From NCBI RefSeq assembly GCF_019204045.1, contig NZ_JAGSPC010000001.1:186001-250000 (forward strand): 64,000 nt of DNA. Reading direction: 5' to 3'. The notes beneath the pieces were generated by a model. The model was not told the DNA's origin. It did no database searches and saw only the letters and a list, made by a program, of their open reading frames with translations. This document shows, piece by piece, positions 25,386-33,789 of this stretch (positions are counted from its first letter, which is position 1; the number at the start of each line of letters is the position of its first letter). The DNA is from Erythrobacter crassostreae. GTDB taxonomy: Bacteria > Pseudomonadota > Alphaproteobacteria > Sphingomonadales > Sphingomonadaceae. A program made the translations under genes and the position numbers.

Positions 25386-26726
25386 ATGCAACTGCCCCGC
25401 ATCACACTCCCGCTGGTTCCGACCGAGCGCGCAGCGTGGCTCATTGCCGCGTTCGCTCCGGTTGCGCTCATCATCGCGGCAATCGCGCCGCAGATGTGGG
25501 TCGTGGCACCAGCAGCGGCGATTGTGCTGATCGGGTTGATTATCCTCGACGGGTTTCTCGCAGGTTCCTGCCGCGAATGGGTCGTGCAATTGCCATCGGA
25601 TACCGAAGTCGGACAGGCAACCGCGATTGAGGTCTTTGCCCGTTTCGCCCGCGTAATCGCGCTGGGACCAGAAGCCGCGATCGAATTTGACCCAAGGCTG
25701 GGCCAATCAGGCCGCGCCACGCTCAAGCTTTTCCGCGATCCGGAAACCGGTACACGCACCGGTGCGTTTGATGTCTATCCGGAGCGTAGGGGTACTGCGG
25801 AGATTTCGCGGGCATGGCTGCGATGGACCGGTCCGCTTGGCCTTGGCGCGCGGCAAAGCACCAAAGTGCTCGATAAAGAACTGCGCATCTGGCCCGATCT
25901 GTCACCTGTGCGCAGCCGCGAATTGCAGACATTCCTGCGCAATTCGCAGAACGGCCTGATCGCGCGGCGGATTCGCGGCGAAGGCACCCAGTTTGAGGCG
26001 CTTTCCGAATACGAGGCCGGCATGGACCGCCGCCGGATCGATTGGAAAGCGAGCGCACGGCACAACCATCTTTATGCACGCGAAAACGAAAGCGAGCGCA
26101 ACAACCAGATCGTATTCGCGTTCGATTGCGGTCAGGCGATGTGCGAGCCGGTGGATGGAATGCCGCGCATCGATAGAGCCGTTTCTGCGGCCCTTACATG
26201 CGCCTATGTAGCCCTTAAAGGCGGCGACAAAGTCTCACTGTTCGGCTTTGCCCAGCGCCCTCAGGTAATGACCCCGTTTGCGGCCGATAGCCGCGCGTTC
26301 CACCGCCTGCAAAGCGCCGCCGCCGCGCTCGATTATGAGTCGACGGAGCCGAACTTCACCTTGGCGCTCGCGACGCTCACCGCGAAGCTGCAGCGCCGAT
26401 CAATGATTGTGCTGTTCTCCGATTTCACCGACCCCACAGCGGCGGAAATGATGATCGAAAGCATCGGACGATTGGTAGACAAGCACCTGGTCTTGTTCGT
26501 GACGATTGCCGATAGCGAGCTCGACACATTCGTTAGCGAAGAGCCAAGCGATATCGCGACGCTTGCCCGCAGCGTGACGGCAGATACGCTCGCGACCCAA
26601 CGTTCAATCGTGCTCCAACGCCTGCGCCATCTGGGTGTCGATGTGGTCGAGGCACCGTGGGATCAGATCGGTTACCGCCTGATTGACCGCTACTTCCTGA
26701 TTAAAAACAGCGAGGCAATCGGATGA
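25386..26726 (+). CDS. DUF58 (vWA-like) domain protein
   Basis: Membrane-anchored DUF58 protein, the usual partner of MoxR ATPases. Two N-terminal membrane helices (about residues 17-60), an extracytoplasmic-like beta region, then the DUF58 signature RRRIDWKASARHNHLYARENESERN at about residue 217, and a vWA-like domain (about 240-430) with VFAFDCGQAM (degenerate MIDAS), VSLFGFAQRPQVM and IVLFSDFTDP. At 446 aa it is a normal length. It overlaps the SpoIIM-like gene by 4 nt. In the classical vWA MIDAS the start would be DxSxS; here it reads FDCGQ, so metal binding is doubtful. Confidence 0.9.
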   Translation: MQLPRITLPLVPTERAAWLIAAFAPVALIIAAIAPQMWVVAPAAAIVLIGLIILDGFLAGSCREWVVQLPSDTEVGQATAIEVFARFARVIALGPEAAIEFDPRLGQSGRATLKLFRDPETGTRTGAFDVYPERRGTAEISRAWLRWTGPLGLGARQSTKVLDKELRIWPDLSPVRSRELQTFLRNSQNGLIARRIRGEGTQFEALSEYEAGMDRRRIDWKASARHNHLYARENESERNNQIVFAFDCGQAMCEPVDGMPRIDRAVSAALTCAYVALKGGDKVSLFGFAQRPQVMTPFAADSRAFHRLQSAAAALDYESTEPNFTLALATLTAKLQRRSMIVLFSDFTDPTAAEMMIESIGRLVDKHLVLFVTIADSELDTFVSEEPSDIATLARSVTADTLATQRSIVLQRLRHLGVDVVEAPWDQIGYRLIDRYFLIKNSEAIG

Positions 26727-27814
26727 ACACTGCTGTTCCTGCAACAAAGGGCGTCAAAGACCGCATCGGATCGTTCTTTGGTCGCGGAGAAATCGCCGCG
26801 CCAAGCGATATTGAAAGCGCTGCGCTGCGGTCTGACCGTTTCCGTCTCGAGCGCGAATCCGATTGGCGGCGGCTCGAAGACATCGTTGTTGCGATGGAGA
26901 AAGGCGGCGTGCGGCGGATCGATGATGAGGAGCTGCTCGCACTGCCGACTTTGTACCGGACGGCAGCGTCCAGCCTTTCAGTTGCGCGGGAAACATCCCT
27001 CGATGCGGCAACGCTGAAATACCTTGAAAGCCTCGTCCAAAGGGCGTGGTTTCAGGTTTACGGCCCGCGCAAAGGATTGTTCGGGTGGCTGCGTGAATTC
27101 TTCCTTGGCGGATGGAGCCGTGCGGTCCGCGAAATCTGGCTCGACGTGTGTATCGCGTTGTTCGTGATGACGGCGGGAGCGGTGGTTGGCTGGCTGCTCG
27201 TCGCCCAGAACAACGATTGGTATTACCGGTTGGTACCCGGCGATCTGGCGGACACGCGGGTTCCGGGTGCGAGCCGGGAAGTGCTGGCTGAAACGATTGA
27301 GGTCGAGAACTCGACCGGGGGTCTTTCGGTATTTGCCGCCTATCTTTTCAGCAACAATGCGGGCGTCTGCATCCTCGCCTTTGCGCTCGGTTTTGCCTTT
27401 GGCATCCCCTCCCTGCTGTTGCTTATTCACAATATGGCGATGCTCGGCGCGATGATCTGGCTGTTTGCCAGCGCAGGACTTGGCTGGGAATTTGGCGCGT
27501 GGCTCAGCGTGCATGGTACGACCGAGATCTTTGGTATTTTGCTGGCTGGAGCAGCTGGCCTGCATATTGGCCGGTCGATGGCTTTTCCCGGCACGCGCTC
27601 CATCCTCGAAGCCGCATCGGAAAGCGGCAAGCGCGGCGCAGTCGTGATGGTGGGCGTGGTGCTGATGATGGTGGTTGCCGCTTTCCTGGAGGCATTTCCG
27701 CGTCAGCTCGTAGAAAGCATGGAAAGCCGTTACATGATCGGCGGTGCATTCCTCGCATTTTGGCTTACGTACTTCTTCCTCTACCGCCCCGCGCGCGTTG
27801 AGGACGACGGATGA
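26723..27814 (+). CDS. Stage II sporulation protein M-like (SpoIIM) membrane protein
   Basis: Integral membrane protein of the SpoIIM family, widespread outside spore formers, where its role is unknown. At 363 aa it has a cytoplasmic helical N-terminus (about residues 1-130: RFRLERESDWRRLEDIV, RTAASSLSVARE) and about six membrane segments, starting with WLDVCIALFVMTAGAVVGWLL. The family block NNAGVCILAFALGFAFGIPSLLLLIHNMAMLGAMIWLF and HGTTEIFGILLAGAAGLHIG is clear. The neighbouring genes (MoxR, DUF58, RDD) are the common companions of such proteins. It shares 4-nt overlaps with both neighbours. Confidence 0.88.
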   Translation: MNTAVPATKGVKDRIGSFFGRGEIAAPSDIESAALRSDRFRLERESDWRRLEDIVVAMEKGGVRRIDDEELLALPTLYRTAASSLSVARETSLDAATLKYLESLVQRAWFQVYGPRKGLFGWLREFFLGGWSRAVREIWLDVCIALFVMTAGAVVGWLLVAQNNDWYYRLVPGDLADTRVPGASREVLAETIEVENSTGGLSVFAAYLFSNNAGVCILAFALGFAFGIPSLLLLIHNMAMLGAMIWLFASAGLGWEFGAWLSVHGTTEIFGILLAGAAGLHIGRSMAFPGTRSILEAASESGKRGAVVMVGVVLMMVVAAFLEAFPRQLVESMESRYMIGGAFLAFWLTYFFLYRPARVEDDG

Positions 27815-28731
27815 ACGCGGCGACGGGCATAATAGACCGGACGAACAAGCGTGAGCGAACCCTGATCACGCCCGAAGGTCTTGCTGTGCCCGTAACCATC
27901 GCGGCGCGTGGATCACGGCTGGGCGCGCTGGTGCTCGATTTTGTATTTATCTTCCTCGCGCTTTTGGTGATCCAAATCGTTCTGTTGCTCGTGCTTGGCG
28001 GGGTGATTGATGACACGATGGAGAGCCTGGACGAGAACGTTTCGGGCGCAGCCGAATTTGTGATCATCATCCTGATCCTGGTCGTCTTCCTCGCGCGTTA
28101 CGGATACTTTCTGGCGATGGAACTTGGGCCCCGCGGCGCAACGTTCGGCAAGCGGATTCTTGGTGTCCGGGTCGCCGCCCGAAATGGCGGAAGATTGACC
28201 CCGGAAGCCGTAATTGCACGCAATCTGCTGCGCGATATCGAATTGTTTATGCCGCTCATTTTCCTAATGATCGCGCCAAGCGGCGAAGCTGGAAATGCCG
28301 GGATAGCGGGCATGATCTGGTTCCTGATCTTCATGCTTTTTCCCTTCTTCAACAAAGACGCGCTGCGCGCCGGCGATGTGATCGCAGGCACTTGGGTATT
28401 GGAGGCGCCGCGCACAAAGCTGGCCGAAGCGCTTTCAACACAGGGGGCCGCTGCGAAAGGTTCGAGCATGGTCACCGGCGTGAAATACGAGTTCGGTGAT
28501 GAAGAACTGTCGATCTACGGCGAGCACGAATTGCAAACGCTTGAGCGGATGCTGCGCGATGCCCAACCAGAGGCCTTGTCCGCCGTACATGAAACAATCT
28601 GCCGCAAGATTGGCTGGGATCCCGGCGCTGGTGATGAACGGGCATTTCTGGAAGCGTTCTACGGCCAACTGCGCGCCAAACTCGAAGGCGATATGCGGTT
28701 CGGCAAACGCAAAGCGGACAAATTCTCGTGA
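27811..28731 (+). CDS. RDD family membrane protein
   Basis: A 306-aa protein with an RDD domain (about residues 25-210) of three or four membrane helices: GSRLGALVLDFVFIFLALLVIQI (Arg and Asp as in the family name), a GYFLAMELGPRGATFGKRILGVRV block and PEAVIARNLLRDIELFMPL. RAGDVIAGTWVLE ends the domain. A soluble tail of about 90 residues follows with YGEHELQTLERMLRD. RDD proteins are suspected transporters or ion channels. The operon context with SpoIIM-like and MoxR genes recurs in many genomes. The function is unknown. Confidence 0.88.
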   Translation: MNAATGIIDRTNKRERTLITPEGLAVPVTIAARGSRLGALVLDFVFIFLALLVIQIVLLLVLGGVIDDTMESLDENVSGAAEFVIIILILVVFLARYGYFLAMELGPRGATFGKRILGVRVAARNGGRLTPEAVIARNLLRDIELFMPLIFLMIAPSGEAGNAGIAGMIWFLIFMLFPFFNKDALRAGDVIAGTWVLEAPRTKLAEALSTQGAAAKGSSMVTGVKYEFGDEELSIYGEHELQTLERMLRDAQPEALSAVHETICRKIGWDPGAGDERAFLEAFYGQLRAKLEGDMRFGKRKADKFS

Positions 28732-29195
28732 GCCAGTTTGAGATCGAACCTGATGACCTAACCGGCGCAGATGTCCTTGATCTGCTCCGCCTGCACCTCA
28801 ATGAAATGCACCAATGGTCGCCATCCTGCAAAGTGCACGCCATGCCGCCAGAACGGCTGCGCGAACCAGATGTTTCGTTCTATGCTGTTCGCGACGGTAC
28901 GGCACTTGCCGGTGTCGGAGCCATCAAGGCACTGGGCAACAAAAAGGGTGAGCTCAAATCCATGCGGGCCTCCCCAGCCTATCGCGGCAAGGGGGTGGGC
29001 AAGCTGCTGCTGCGGCAATTGATCGACGTGGTCCAAGCTCGCGGATATTCATGGCTGGGTCTGGAGACAGGGAGAGCCGAACCGTTCATCCCCGCTGTCC
29101 GCCTTTATGAGGCTCACGGATTTGCCGAATGCGCTCCATTCGGCGACTATGTTTCGGACGATTTCAGTCTTTGTATGGAGAAACACCTCGAATGA
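28728..29195 (+). CDS. GNAT family N-acetyltransferase
   Basis: A 155-aa acetyltransferase of the PhnO/YedL-like type. Recognisable parts: EMHQWSPSCKVHAMPPERL (an alpha-helical block frequent in putative acetyltransferases of this type), GVGAIKALGNKKGELKSMRASPAYRGKGVGKLLLRQLIDVVQARGYSWLGLETG (acetyl-CoA loop RGKGVG) and AVRLYEAHGFAECAPFGDYVSDDFSLCMEKHL. The substrate is unknown. It lies between the RDD gene and the beta-lactamase gene with 4-nt overlaps at both ends, so it is part of the MoxR operon. Confidence 0.88.
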   Translation: MSQFEIEPDDLTGADVLDLLRLHLNEMHQWSPSCKVHAMPPERLREPDVSFYAVRDGTALAGVGAIKALGNKKGELKSMRASPAYRGKGVGKLLLRQLIDVVQARGYSWLGLETGRAEPFIPAVRLYEAHGFAECAPFGDYVSDDFSLCMEKHLE

Positions 29196-30121
29196 TCCGG
29201 CGTCGCACCTTTCTCGGTGGATCAATCGCACTCGGTGCATCGGCATGTTTGCCAATTGATCAAAGCCCGCTTGGCCGCCTCACTGCAAAACTGCGCATTA
29301 TCGAGGCGGCAGCCGATGGCACCTTGGGTGCTGAAATCTATGACACCGCGACAGGATCTTCTGTCGGCCTCAATCGCGATGCGCGCTTTGGCCATTGTTC
29401 ATCGTTTAAACTGTCGCTTGCCGCTATAGTGCTCGCCCGGGATGCAGCCAAACTCGATAGCGTCGATCGGCGTGTCACATGGACGCAGGCCGATTTGATG
29501 TCAGTTTCGCCCTTCACGACGCGCCGTCTGGCAGAGGGTGCGACGCTTGGCGAACTCGCGGAGGCCGCACAGAAGTATTCGGACAATGCGGCTGCCAATA
29601 TCCTGCTGCGAGAAATCGGCGGACCGGCTGAATTAACCGGCTTTTGGCGCTCGATCGGCGATGAAACAAGCCGCCTCGACCGGATTGAGCCATCACTCAA
29701 CAACGTGCCCGCAGGCGAGTTGCGCGATACCTCAACACCTGCAGCGATGGCTCGCACCATTGCGAAGCTCATATATGGCGATGCCCTACCCGAAGCCCGA
29801 CGATCAATGCTGCGCCAGTGGATGATCGATACTTCGACCGGAGCACGGCGCGTGCGCGCTGATTTGCCGGATGCATGGCCCGCAGGTGACAAGACAGGCA
29901 CATCAATCTGGCCTGGCATGGGAAGTCTCTATGTCGATATCGGCTTCGTAGAACCCGACGGCCATCTTCCAATAACGTTCGCGGCCTATTTCCGTGCACA
30001 GAAAACCCATGACGGGATCGACCCCGCATCCGAGGAGGTTTTAGCGCGCGTTGGCGAAGTCGTCGCAGATTTCGCTCGCAGAGACCGCATCCTTCCTTTG
30101 TTATCGCAATTTGTCACCTAA
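29192..30121 (+). CDS. Class A serine beta-lactamase, Tat-type lipoprotein signal
   Basis: Exported beta-lactam hydrolase. The signal has twin arginines (MIRRRTFLGG) and a lipobox-like ASAC at residue 19, so it is probably Tat-exported and lipid-anchored. All class A motifs are present, and by coincidence the raw residue numbers equal the Ambler positions: Ser70-x-x-Lys73 (SSFK), Ser130-Asp-Asn132, Glu166-x-x-x-Asn170 (EPSLN) and Lys234-Thr-Gly236. At 309 aa it is a normal length. It is translationally coupled (ATGA) to the upstream GNAT gene at the end of the MoxR operon, implying a resident chromosomal gene. Substrate range cannot be told. Confidence 0.93.
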   Translation: MIRRRTFLGGSIALGASACLPIDQSPLGRLTAKLRIIEAAADGTLGAEIYDTATGSSVGLNRDARFGHCSSFKLSLAAIVLARDAAKLDSVDRRVTWTQADLMSVSPFTTRRLAEGATLGELAEAAQKYSDNAAANILLREIGGPAELTGFWRSIGDETSRLDRIEPSLNNVPAGELRDTSTPAAMARTIAKLIYGDALPEARRSMLRQWMIDTSTGARRVRADLPDAWPAGDKTGTSIWPGMGSLYVDIGFVEPDGHLPITFAAYFRAQKTHDGIDPASEEVLARVGEVVADFARRDRILPLLSQFVT

Positions 30122-30139
30122 TCCGACAAGGAGAGGATT

Positions 30140-30334
30140 ATGGAACGGGCATTGAAACTGGTTGCAGCCTTGCTGCCTATAGCTTTTGCCTTCGCATTCT
30201 TGGTGCCGGTTTTTGATCAGGGGATGCAGGCGCTCGGCATCAACGCGCCGTTTGGGCTATCCACTTTGACGCTCGCAGTGATTATCGGCGGTGGATGGGG
30301 ATTGGTTGCGCAAGTAACGGGCCGCTGGATATGA
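30140..30334 (+). CDS. Small two-helix membrane protein
   Basis: A 64-aa hydrophobic protein of no recognised family. Two membrane segments are seen: ALKLVAALLPIAFAFAFLVPV and LSTLTLAVIIGGGWGLVAQV, with a short polar linker. A strong ribosome binding site (AAGGAGAGG) sits 5 nt ahead of the ATG, arguing that it is a real gene. The stop overlaps the ATG of the following desaturase by 4 nt (ATGA), so it could be an accessory subunit of that enzyme, which is only an inference from coupling. Confidence 0.65.
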   Translation: MERALKLVAALLPIAFAFAFLVPVFDQGMQALGINAPFGLSTLTLAVIIGGGWGLVAQVTGRWI

Positions 30335-31218
30335 ACGCCCAGAAACCAATAATTCCGGCTGACCTTTCGCAAATGTCTGACCGAGAATTGCGCAAATTGG
30401 AACTTTCCATTGCACGCAAATATTCGGGCCAAGTGCCTTGGATCGCTGTGATCTGGGCATTTGGAAACCTTGCTTGCTGGCTCTCGCTTTGGCCGCTGGT
30501 GTTTCTGAACATTCTGCCGCTTTGGGCGGCGTTCCCGATCGCAACGATCAACATGGCGCTGGTTTATCTGCCAACGCATGAGGCACAGCACGATATTATC
30601 GCACGTCCGGGGACCAAATTGCGTTGGCTCAACGAACTGGTTGGTCACGCGACCAGCTGGATGCTCTTGATGCCGTTCCAGGTGCTTCGCGTCAGTCACC
30701 TTGATCATCACCGGCACACCAACGACCCGGAGCTGGACGTGGACATCACATCCAGCGCGAGCGGGCCGTGGCACGCGATCTGGAATGCGGTTCAGGGTCG
30801 CCAACCAAATGCGAAACGCAATCAGGATTACCTTGCCAGTCTGACACGCAATGGCCGCGAAGACCTGATTGTCTTGTCCCTGCTTTACAGGATCGGTTTT
30901 ATCGCCATTCTCGGCACGCTGGCGTGGAATGGCTTTGCGATGGAGGCGCTATTGCTGTGGTGGCTGCCATACCAAATTGCCATCACTTACATCGTCTTCT
31001 TCTTGTCATGGGCGCCGCATCATCCCGCGACGCATCAGACGCGCTATACCAATACGCGCAGTTGGAAATCAGCCGTCGGCAATATCGGATCGATGGGGAT
31101 GCAGTTTCATATCGTGCATCACCTGCACCCGTATATTCCGCTGCACCTGACACCGGCGGCTTACCGCGAAATGCGGCCAATTCTGGAAGCGCGCGGTTGC
31201 CGCTTAGGCGAAATCTAG
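30331..31218 (+). CDS. Membrane fatty acid desaturase/hydroxylase superfamily protein
   Basis: Di-iron membrane oxygenase of 295 aa with three histidine boxes: HEAQHD (about residue 81), HLDHHRH (about 116) and HIVHHLHP (about 263). About four membrane segments surround them (PWIAVIWAFGNLACWLSLWPLV and others). The sequence fits acyl-lipid desaturases, but carotenoid hydroxylases or ketolases share this fold, and members of this order make carotenoids. No carotenoid genes are in the window to decide. The start at 30331 overlaps the stop of the small membrane protein gene. It ends 3 nt before the convergent isoaspartyl peptidase gene. Confidence 0.85.
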   Translation: MNAQKPIIPADLSQMSDRELRKLELSIARKYSGQVPWIAVIWAFGNLACWLSLWPLVFLNILPLWAAFPIATINMALVYLPTHEAQHDIIARPGTKLRWLNELVGHATSWMLLMPFQVLRVSHLDHHRHTNDPELDVDITSSASGPWHAIWNAVQGRQPNAKRNQDYLASLTRNGREDLIVLSLLYRIGFIAILGTLAWNGFAMEALLLWWLPYQIAITYIVFFLSWAPHHPATHQTRYTNTRSWKSAVGNIGSMGMQFHIVHHLHPYIPLHLTPAAYREMRPILEARGCRLGEI

Positions 31219-31221
31219 CCT

Positions 31222-32334
31222 CTATTCCTCAGCAAAGATCGCAACTTCGTTCACGCCGTCACTTGTGGCCCGGCCACGGTACATACCGGTCGTATTGAAG
31301 CTGTAGAGAGCATGGCCTTCGGGCGTTACAAGAATAACACCGCCGTCGCCGCCGAGATCTTTAACTTCCGCCATAACCGCGTCGGCTTCTTCTTGTGCAG
31401 ATTCCACACTGAGCGGAAATTCTGACGCGTGAATAATGTATGTCGGAAGTCCGTCTGCATCTTTCGGCACAACCGATTGCACGGCATCGATATCCATCCG
31501 GAACCGGTAACGCAGCCGAGTACAGATCTCCTGGGCCACACCAACCCGGATAAAGTACTCGCCCCAGCCAGTTGCTGAGACCGCGCAGCTGCGATTGTCC
31601 GCATATGTGCCTGCGCCGATCACCGGTGCATCGCCGATCCGTCCCCAACGCTTTCCCGTCATGCCGCCAGTGGATGTGCCAGCTGCCATGTTGCCTTCAA
31701 GATCAAGCGCAACTGCGCCCACAGTGCCGAATTTGTGATCAACATCCAAAGCGGAAAGCTGGCGCGCTTTCATCCGTTCGAGCGATTTGAGACGGCGCTC
31801 TGTCGCGAACCATTCCGGCGGCGCTGTTTCAAGTTCTTGCTCTGATGCAAACTGCTCTGCACCCTCTCCCATCAAGAACACATGCGGACTTTCCGTGCGC
31901 ACTTTGTCGGCGAGCAGGATCGGGTTTTTGATTGTGGTCACACCAGTAACCGCTCCTGCGCTGCGATCGCGTCCGTCCATGACAGAGGCATCAAGCTCAT
32001 TGCGCCCTTCCCACGTAAAGACCGCTCCGCGCCCCGCATTGAACAGCGGATCATCTTCGAGCGGAATAATCGCCGCCTGAACTGCTTCCATCGCGGTTCC
32101 GCCGCTGGACAAAATTGCCTTGCCCGCATCCAGCGCATTTTGCAGCGCGGCTTCATAGGCAGCTTTCTGCTCCGGCGTCATTTTATCCGGATCAAGCGTC
32201 CCTGCCCCGCCGTGAATCGCAATCGACCATCGCGGTTCTACCTCTTGTGCAAGAGCTGGCTGGGAAACCGTCCCAACAACCAATGCAAACAAAACTATGA
32301 AACTGGCGGCGAAAGACGAAACATAATTACGCAT
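31222..32334 (-). CDS. Isoaspartyl peptidase/L-asparaginase (Ntn-hydrolase), exported
   Basis: Plant-type asparaginase that cleaves isoaspartyl dipeptides and asparagine, matured by self-cleavage before a Thr. The start at 32334 gives a signal peptide (YVSSFAASFIVLFALVVGTVSQPALAQ), implying a periplasmic location. Motifs: WSIAIHGGAGTLDPD at the mature N-terminus, NAGRGAVFTWEGRNELDASVMDG, the cleavage site HKFGTVGAVALD with nucleophile Thr, and STGGMTGKRWGRIGDAPVIGAGTYAD for substrate binding. About 370 aa, near the family length of roughly 320 plus signal. It is divergent from the mechanosensitive channel gene. Confidence 0.93.
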   Translation of the reverse strand: MRNYVSSFAASFIVLFALVVGTVSQPALAQEVEPRWSIAIHGGAGTLDPDKMTPEQKAAYEAALQNALDAGKAILSSGGTAMEAVQAAIIPLEDDPLFNAGRGAVFTWEGRNELDASVMDGRDRSAGAVTGVTTIKNPILLADKVRTESPHVFLMGEGAEQFASEQELETAPPEWFATERRLKSLERMKARQLSALDVDHKFGTVGAVALDLEGNMAAGTSTGGMTGKRWGRIGDAPVIGAGTYADNRSCAVSATGWGEYFIRVGVAQEICTRLRYRFRMDIDAVQSVVPKDADGLPTYIIHASEFPLSVESAQEEADAVMAEVKDLGGDGGVILVTPEGHALYSFNTTGMYRGRATSDGVNEVAIFAEE

Positions 32335-32470
32335 AAGAAGGCGATTCCCCATTGGGCTGTAAACAGCTGTAATTTTACGGCGCGTGCTATTTCGCTTTGT
32401 CATCTCAGGGTTCAGAAGAAGGCCCGCGTTACAATTTCCATTATTCGAAACCAAATAAGAGGGGTCCCCA

Positions 32471-33619
32471 ATGCAACTTGGCAAATATTCTTTTGATCCA
32501 GAGCTCGCGATACAGCTCGCCGAAAAGGCAGCCTATGCCATCGGCATCCTGCTTGTCACGTGGTTGCTTGCAAATGCAGCCAAATGGGCTTTCGCAAAAC
32601 TCGTGGACCGCGTGCCGTTTCTCAATCGCGGGATCAGCGGCGGCCAGAGCGTTGGCCTGTCGCTTGGCAAGATCGTTTCCCTGTTGATCTGGCTGTTCGG
32701 TCTGATCGCAATCCTTCAAGTGCTTGAATTGGATGCGGTCGCAGAACCGATCAACGGACTGCTTGATCAGGTTATGGCGTTCATCCCGAACATCGTCGGC
32801 GCTGGCTTGCTACTCTTCATCGGCCTGATGATCGCCGGTATCGTCCGCGATATCGCCGTAACCGCAATGCAAACCGTCAACCTAGACAAATGGGCCAACA
32901 AAGGCGGTGTCGAGGAAGTGACCGGCAACACCACCGTCAGCAAGACGCTTGGCACCATCATCTACGCTTTGATCGCAATTCCGGTGGCTATTGGCGCTCT
33001 CGGCGTGCTCAACATCGCGTCAATCTCTGGTCCTGCAACAGACATGCTGGCCATGGTTATGGCCGCTATTCCGAACATCATTGCAGCCGGTATCCTGCTC
33101 GGCATTGGCTATCTGATCAGCCGCTTTGTCGTTGGATTGCTCGGCGAATTGCTTGCCGGACTTGGAATTGACGGACCGATCACAGCGATGGGCGTGCTGC
33201 CTTCTGAAACGAAGGCATCATCGGTTATCGCCCGTATCGTGCAGATCGCGATCATCCTGTTCTTTGCCATCGCGGCGACACGGATGCTCGGCTTCCCCGA
33301 ATTGACAGCGATCCTTGATCAGGTGCTGGCGCTTGGCGGCAGCGTGGTCTTCGGCGGCGTTGTTATCGCAACCGGTTTCCTGATCGCAAATATGCTCGGC
33401 AAAATGCTGGGCGGTGCGGGAATGGCAGGAACAGTGGTCCGCTATGCCACGATGCTCTTGTTCGCCTTCATGGGCCTTCAGTTCATGGGTGTTGGCGAAG
33501 AGATCGTACAAACCGCATTCAGCGCTCTGGTAATCGGCATTGCTGTTGCCGGCTCGCTCGCCTTCGGCCTTGGCGGCCGCGAATGGGCAGCGAAGAAGCT
33601 GGATCAAATGGACAAGTAA
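32471..33619 (+). CDS. Small-conductance mechanosensitive-channel-like membrane protein (TM-helix repeats)
   Basis: A 382-aa membrane protein with repeated pairs of conserved TM helices (CmpX/PF05552 type): AYAIGILLVTWLLANAAKW, IVSLLIWLFGLIAILQVLELD, then AFIPNIVGAGLLLFIGLMIAGIVRDI and the parallel AAIPNIIAAGILLGIGYLISRFV and ALGGSVVFGGVVIATGFLIANML. The unit IPNI-x-AG-LL-IG appears twice, consistent with internal duplication. It lacks the cytoplasmic MscS beta-domain. A role in membrane stress or cell envelope integrity is inferred from the family. A rho-independent terminator follows at 33663. Confidence 0.85.
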   Translation: MQLGKYSFDPELAIQLAEKAAYAIGILLVTWLLANAAKWAFAKLVDRVPFLNRGISGGQSVGLSLGKIVSLLIWLFGLIAILQVLELDAVAEPINGLLDQVMAFIPNIVGAGLLLFIGLMIAGIVRDIAVTAMQTVNLDKWANKGGVEEVTGNTTVSKTLGTIIYALIAIPVAIGALGVLNIASISGPATDMLAMVMAAIPNIIAAGILLGIGYLISRFVVGLLGELLAGLGIDGPITAMGVLPSETKASSVIARIVQIAIILFFAIAATRMLGFPELTAILDQVLALGGSVVFGGVVIATGFLIANMLGKMLGGAGMAGTVVRYATMLLFAFMGLQFMGVGEEIVQTAFSALVIGIAVAGSLAFGLGGREWAAKKLDQMDK

Positions 33620-33662
33620 TACAGAAGGCCGGCAAACGGCCTCATATTCAAACGTCTGTTCC

Positions 33663-33694
33663 GGGCGCGGTGGCACTGTCACCGCGCCCTTTTT
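33663..33694 (+). terminator. Rho-independent terminator after the channel gene
   Basis: GGGCGCGGTG (33663-33672) pairs perfectly with CACCGCGCCC (33680-33689) around a 7-nt loop, followed by TTTTTC. This is a textbook intrinsic terminator on the + strand. Confidence 0.9.
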
Positions 33695-33789
33695 CTTTGC
33701 AGCGCCTTCGAGCGACCACGCGAAAATTGCTGACAAGCGGCCCGAACTGCGCGACTGATAGGATCAAAATTCGATACGGGAGAATTACG

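Noticed and set aside
29192..30121. Acquired resistance gene
   Set aside because: The beta-lactamase is translationally coupled to the upstream operon and has no flanking mobile element or att site, so it is best seen as a resident gene.
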